Made by a program: the position numbers and the translations under genes. The notes below the pieces were generated by a model. That model was given only the letters and a program-made list of their open reading frames with translations, was not told the origin of the DNA and searched no databases. Below are positions 61,201-64,000 of a DNA stretch of 64,000 bases, in pieces. The stretch is from positions 181,259,478 to 181,323,477 of the forward strand of contig NC_135497.1 in the NCBI RefSeq assembly GCF_052857255.1. Direction: 5' to 3'. Numbering within the stretch: the stretch's first letter is position 1; the number at the start of each line of letters is the position of its first letter. The stretch comes from Amblyomma americanum. Taxonomy: Eukaryota; Arthropoda; Arachnida; Ixodida; Ixodidae.

Positions 61201-64000
61201 CGTGCTCCACTACGGAGTCAGATCCGCCGTGGTGGCTCAGTGGTTATGGCGCTCGGCTGCTGACCCGAAAGGCGCGGGTTCGATCCCGCAGGCGACCCGA
61301 TTCGCGCCGCAGTGCCGTGTATAAGGAAGGTTATCAAGGAGTAATAATTTGATGTGTATGCGGCATGAGTATGAGATATACTCTTTTCATTTTTCGTGCT
61401 CCACTACGGAGTCAGATCCGCCGTGGTGGCTCAGTGGTTATGGCGCTCGGCTGCTGATCCGAAAGGCGCGGGTTCGATCCCGCAGGCGACCCGATTCGCG
61501 CCGCAGTGCCGTGTATAAGAAGGGGTATCAAGGAGTAATAATTTGATGTGTATGCGGCATGAGTATGAAATATACTCTTTTCATTATTCGTGCTCCACTA
61601 CGGAGTCAGATCCGCCGTGGTGGCTCAGTGGTTATGGCGCTCGGCTGCTGACCCGAAAGGCGCGGGCTCGATCCCGCAGGCGTCCCGATTCGCGCCGCAG
61701 TGCCGTGTATAAGAAAGGGTATCAAGGAGTAATAATTTGATGTGTATGCGGCATGAGTATGAGATATACTCTTTTCATTATTCGTGCTCCACTACGGAGT
61801 CAGATCCGCCGTGGTGGCTCAGTGGTTATGGCGCTCGGCTGCTGATCCGAAAGGCGCGGGTTCGATCCCGCAGGCGACCCGATTCGCGCCGCAGTGCCGT
61901 GTATAAGAAAGGGTATCAAGGAGTAATAATTTGATGTGTATGCGGCATGAGTATGAGATATACTCTTTTCATTATTCGTGCTCCACAACGGAGTCAGATC
62001 CGCCGTGGTGGCTCAGTGGTTATGGCGCTCGGCTGCTGATCCGAAAGGCGCGGGTTCGATCCCGCAGGCGTCCCGATTCGCGCCGCAGTGCCGTGTATAA
62101 GAAAGGGTATCAAGGAGTAATAATTTGATGTGTATGCGGCATGAGTATGAGATATACTCTTTTCATTTTTCGTGCTCCACTACGCAGTCAGATCCGCCGT
62201 GGTGGCTCAGTGGTTATGGCGCTCGGCTGCTGATCCGAAAGGCGCGGGTTCGATCCCGCAGGCGTCCCGATTCGCGCCGCAGTGCCGTGTATAAGAAAGG
62301 GTATCAAGGAGTAATAATTTGATGTGTATGCGGCATGAGTATGAGATATACTCTTTTCATTATTCGTGCTCCACTACGGAGTCAGATCCGCCGTGGTGGC
62401 TCAGTGGTTATGGCGCTCGGCTGCTGATCCGAAAGGCGCGGGTTCGATCCCGCAGGCGACCCGATTCGCGCCGCAGTGCCGTGTATAAGAAAGGGTATCA
62501 AGGAGTAATAATTTGATGTGTATGCGGCATGAGTATGAGATATACTCTTTTCATTATTCGTGCTCCACTACGGAGTCAGATCCGCCGTGGTGGCTCTGTG
62601 TTTATGGCGCTCGGCTGCTGATCCGAAAGGCGCGGGTTCGATCCCGCAGGCGACCCGATTCGCGCCGCAGTGCCGTGTATAAGAAAGGGTATCAAGGAGT
62701 AATAATTTGATGTGTATGCGGCATGAGTATGAGATATACTCTTTTCATTATTCGTGCTCCACTACGGAGTCAGATCCGCCGTGGTGGCTCAGTGGTTATG
62801 GCGCTCGGCTGCTGATCCGAAAGGCGCGGGTTCGATCCCGCAGGCGACCCGATTCGCGCCGCAGTGCCGTGTATAAGAAAGGGTATCAAGGAGTAATAAT
62901 TTGATGTGTATGCGGCATGAGTATGAGATATACTCTTTTCATTATTCGTGCTCCACTACGGAGTCAGATCCGCCGTGGTGGCTCAGTGGTTATGGCGCTC
63001 GGCTGCTGATCCGAAAGGCGCGGGTTCGATCCCGCAGGCGACCCGATTCGCGCCGCAGTGCCGTGTATAAGAAAGGGTATCAAGGAGTAATAATTTGATG
63101 TGTATGCGGCATGAGTATGAGATATACTCATTTCATTATTCGTGCTCCACTACGGAGTCATATCCGCCGTGGTGGCTCAGTGGTTATGGCGCTCGGCTGC
63201 TGATCCGAAAGGCGCGGGATCGATCCCGCAGGCGACCCGATTCGCGCCGCAGTGCCGTGTATAAGAAAGTGTATCAAAGAGTAATAATTTGATGTGTATG
63301 CGGCATGAGTATGAGATATACTCATTTCATTATTGGTGCTCCACTACGGAGTCAGATCCGCCGTGGTGGCTCCAGTGGTTATGGCGCTCGGCTGCTGATC
63401 CGAAAGGCGCGGGTTCGATCCCGCAGGCGACCCGATTCGCGCCGCAGTGCCGTGTATAAGAAAGGGTATCAAGGAGTAATAATTTGATGTGTATGCGGCA
63501 TGAGTATGAGATATACTCATTTCATTATTCGTGCTCCACTACGGAGTCAGATCCGCCGTGGTGGCTCAGTGGTTATGGCGCTCGGCTGCTGATCCGAAAG
63601 GCGCGGGATCGATCCCGCAGGCAACCCGATTCGCGCCGCAGTGCCGTGTATAAGAAAGGGTATCAAGGAGTAATAATTTGATGTGTATGCGGCATGAGTA
63701 TGAGATATACTCTTTTCAATATTCGTGCTCCACTACGGAGTCAGATCCGCCGTGGTGGCTCAGTGGTTATGGCGCTCGGCTGCTGATCCGAAAGGCGCGG
63801 GTTCGATCCCGCAGGAGACCCGATTCGCGCCGCAGTGCCGTGTATAAGAAAGGGTATCAAGGAGTAATAATTTATGTGTATGCGGCATGAGTATGAGATA
63901 TACTCTTTTCAATATTCGTGCTCCACTACGGAGTCCAGATCCGCCGTGGTGGCTCAGTGGTTATGGCGCTCGGCTGCTGATCCGAAAGGCGCGGGTTCGA
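58224..64000 (+). repeat. 194-bp tandem satellite with embedded tRNA-derived SINE head (about 30 copies)
   Basis: Nearly identical monomers repeat every 194 bp to the window end, where the array continues. Each has an AT-rich part with a GAGTAT-GAGAT-ATACTC hairpin, then a tRNA-like part with A box TGGCTCAGTGG and B box GGTTCGATCCC 44 bp apart, both matching Pol III consensus. The tRNA-like part resembles tick Ruka-type SINE heads. It does not form a complete tRNA, since no matching 3' acceptor strand follows. Monomer variants differ in the B box, in a TTTT run, and in a GTGTATCAAAGAG versus GGGTATCAAGGAG junction. Monomers near the end carry one-base indels (about 63372, 63872, 63936). The overlapping 65-codon ORFs are a byproduct. 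Confidence 0.97.
58323..58377 (+). promoter_or_regulatory. Pol III type 2 internal promoter in the first complete monomer
   Basis: The A box TGGCTCAGTGG at 58323-58333 and the B box GGTTCGATCCC at 58367-58377 fit TRGCNNAGYGG and GGTTCGANNCC. The same pair recurs every 194 bp in most monomers. Confidence 0.8.

Noticed and set aside
58245..63890. About thirty overlapping 65-codon ORFs, each stop overlapping the next start (TGATG)
   Set aside because: They follow from the 194-bp satellite period and the tRNA-like sequence. No protein family or selection signal is visible, and a one-base indel would break the chain.
58224..64000. CRISPR array
   Set aside because: Monomers are repeated in full without unique spacers, and the genome is eukaryotic.

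Overview
The window is eukaryotic and most likely from a hard tick (Ixodida, probably a metastriate genus). The reasons are spliceosomal GT/AG exons, CpG-rich DNA dense in retroelements, and a tRNA-derived SINE family that looks like the Ruka-type SINEs known from Rhipicephalus. The species call is an inference from repeat content. There are no operons and almost all of the window is non-coding.

Layout. (1) 865-5281 is one very large internal coding exon on the + strand. It encodes a disordered protein segment that is acidic, then Pro/Ser/Ala-rich, with splice sites at both ends; I do not recognise the protein. (2) 5282-21800 is retroelement-rich: a SINE copy with an inverted head and an 11-bp target-site duplication (7087-7372), a Penelope-like GIY-YIG endonuclease remnant (about 7557-7815), a 97-codon ORF with a polyadenylation signal (9106-9399), a decayed LINE (about 9720-10790), and a broken Ty3/gypsy element (13207-18781) whose reverse-transcriptase catalytic motif has been amplified into a 111-bp tandem array. 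(3) 22128-22295 and 39760-39881 are the first two coding exons of a formin of the FHOD family (FHOD1/FHOD3/Drosophila Fhos), encoding the start of its N-terminal GTPase-binding domain, with a 17.5-kb phase-0 intron between them. (4) 39882-58123 is the beginning of FHOD intron 2: GC-rich DNA with microsatellites, long G/C homopolymers and a LINE-tail-like repeat. (5) 58124-58223 is a 100-N assembly gap. (6) 58224-64000 is a 194-bp tandem satellite of about 30 copies; each monomer carries a tRNA-like SINE head with Pol III A and B boxes.

How the pieces relate. The big exon and FHOD exon 1 are on the same strand. Both end in phase 0 and FHOD exon 2 begins in phase 0. No other convincing coding exon was seen between the big exon and FHOD. 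The simplest hypothesis is that the big exon belongs to an alternative, long N-terminal form of the FHOD gene. This is not proven; RNA evidence is needed.

The most unusual structures are the Pol III-box satellite with alternating terminator and B-box variants, the amplified reverse-transcriptase motif with a five-unit higher-order pattern, and the SINE with the hallmark of twin-priming inversion.
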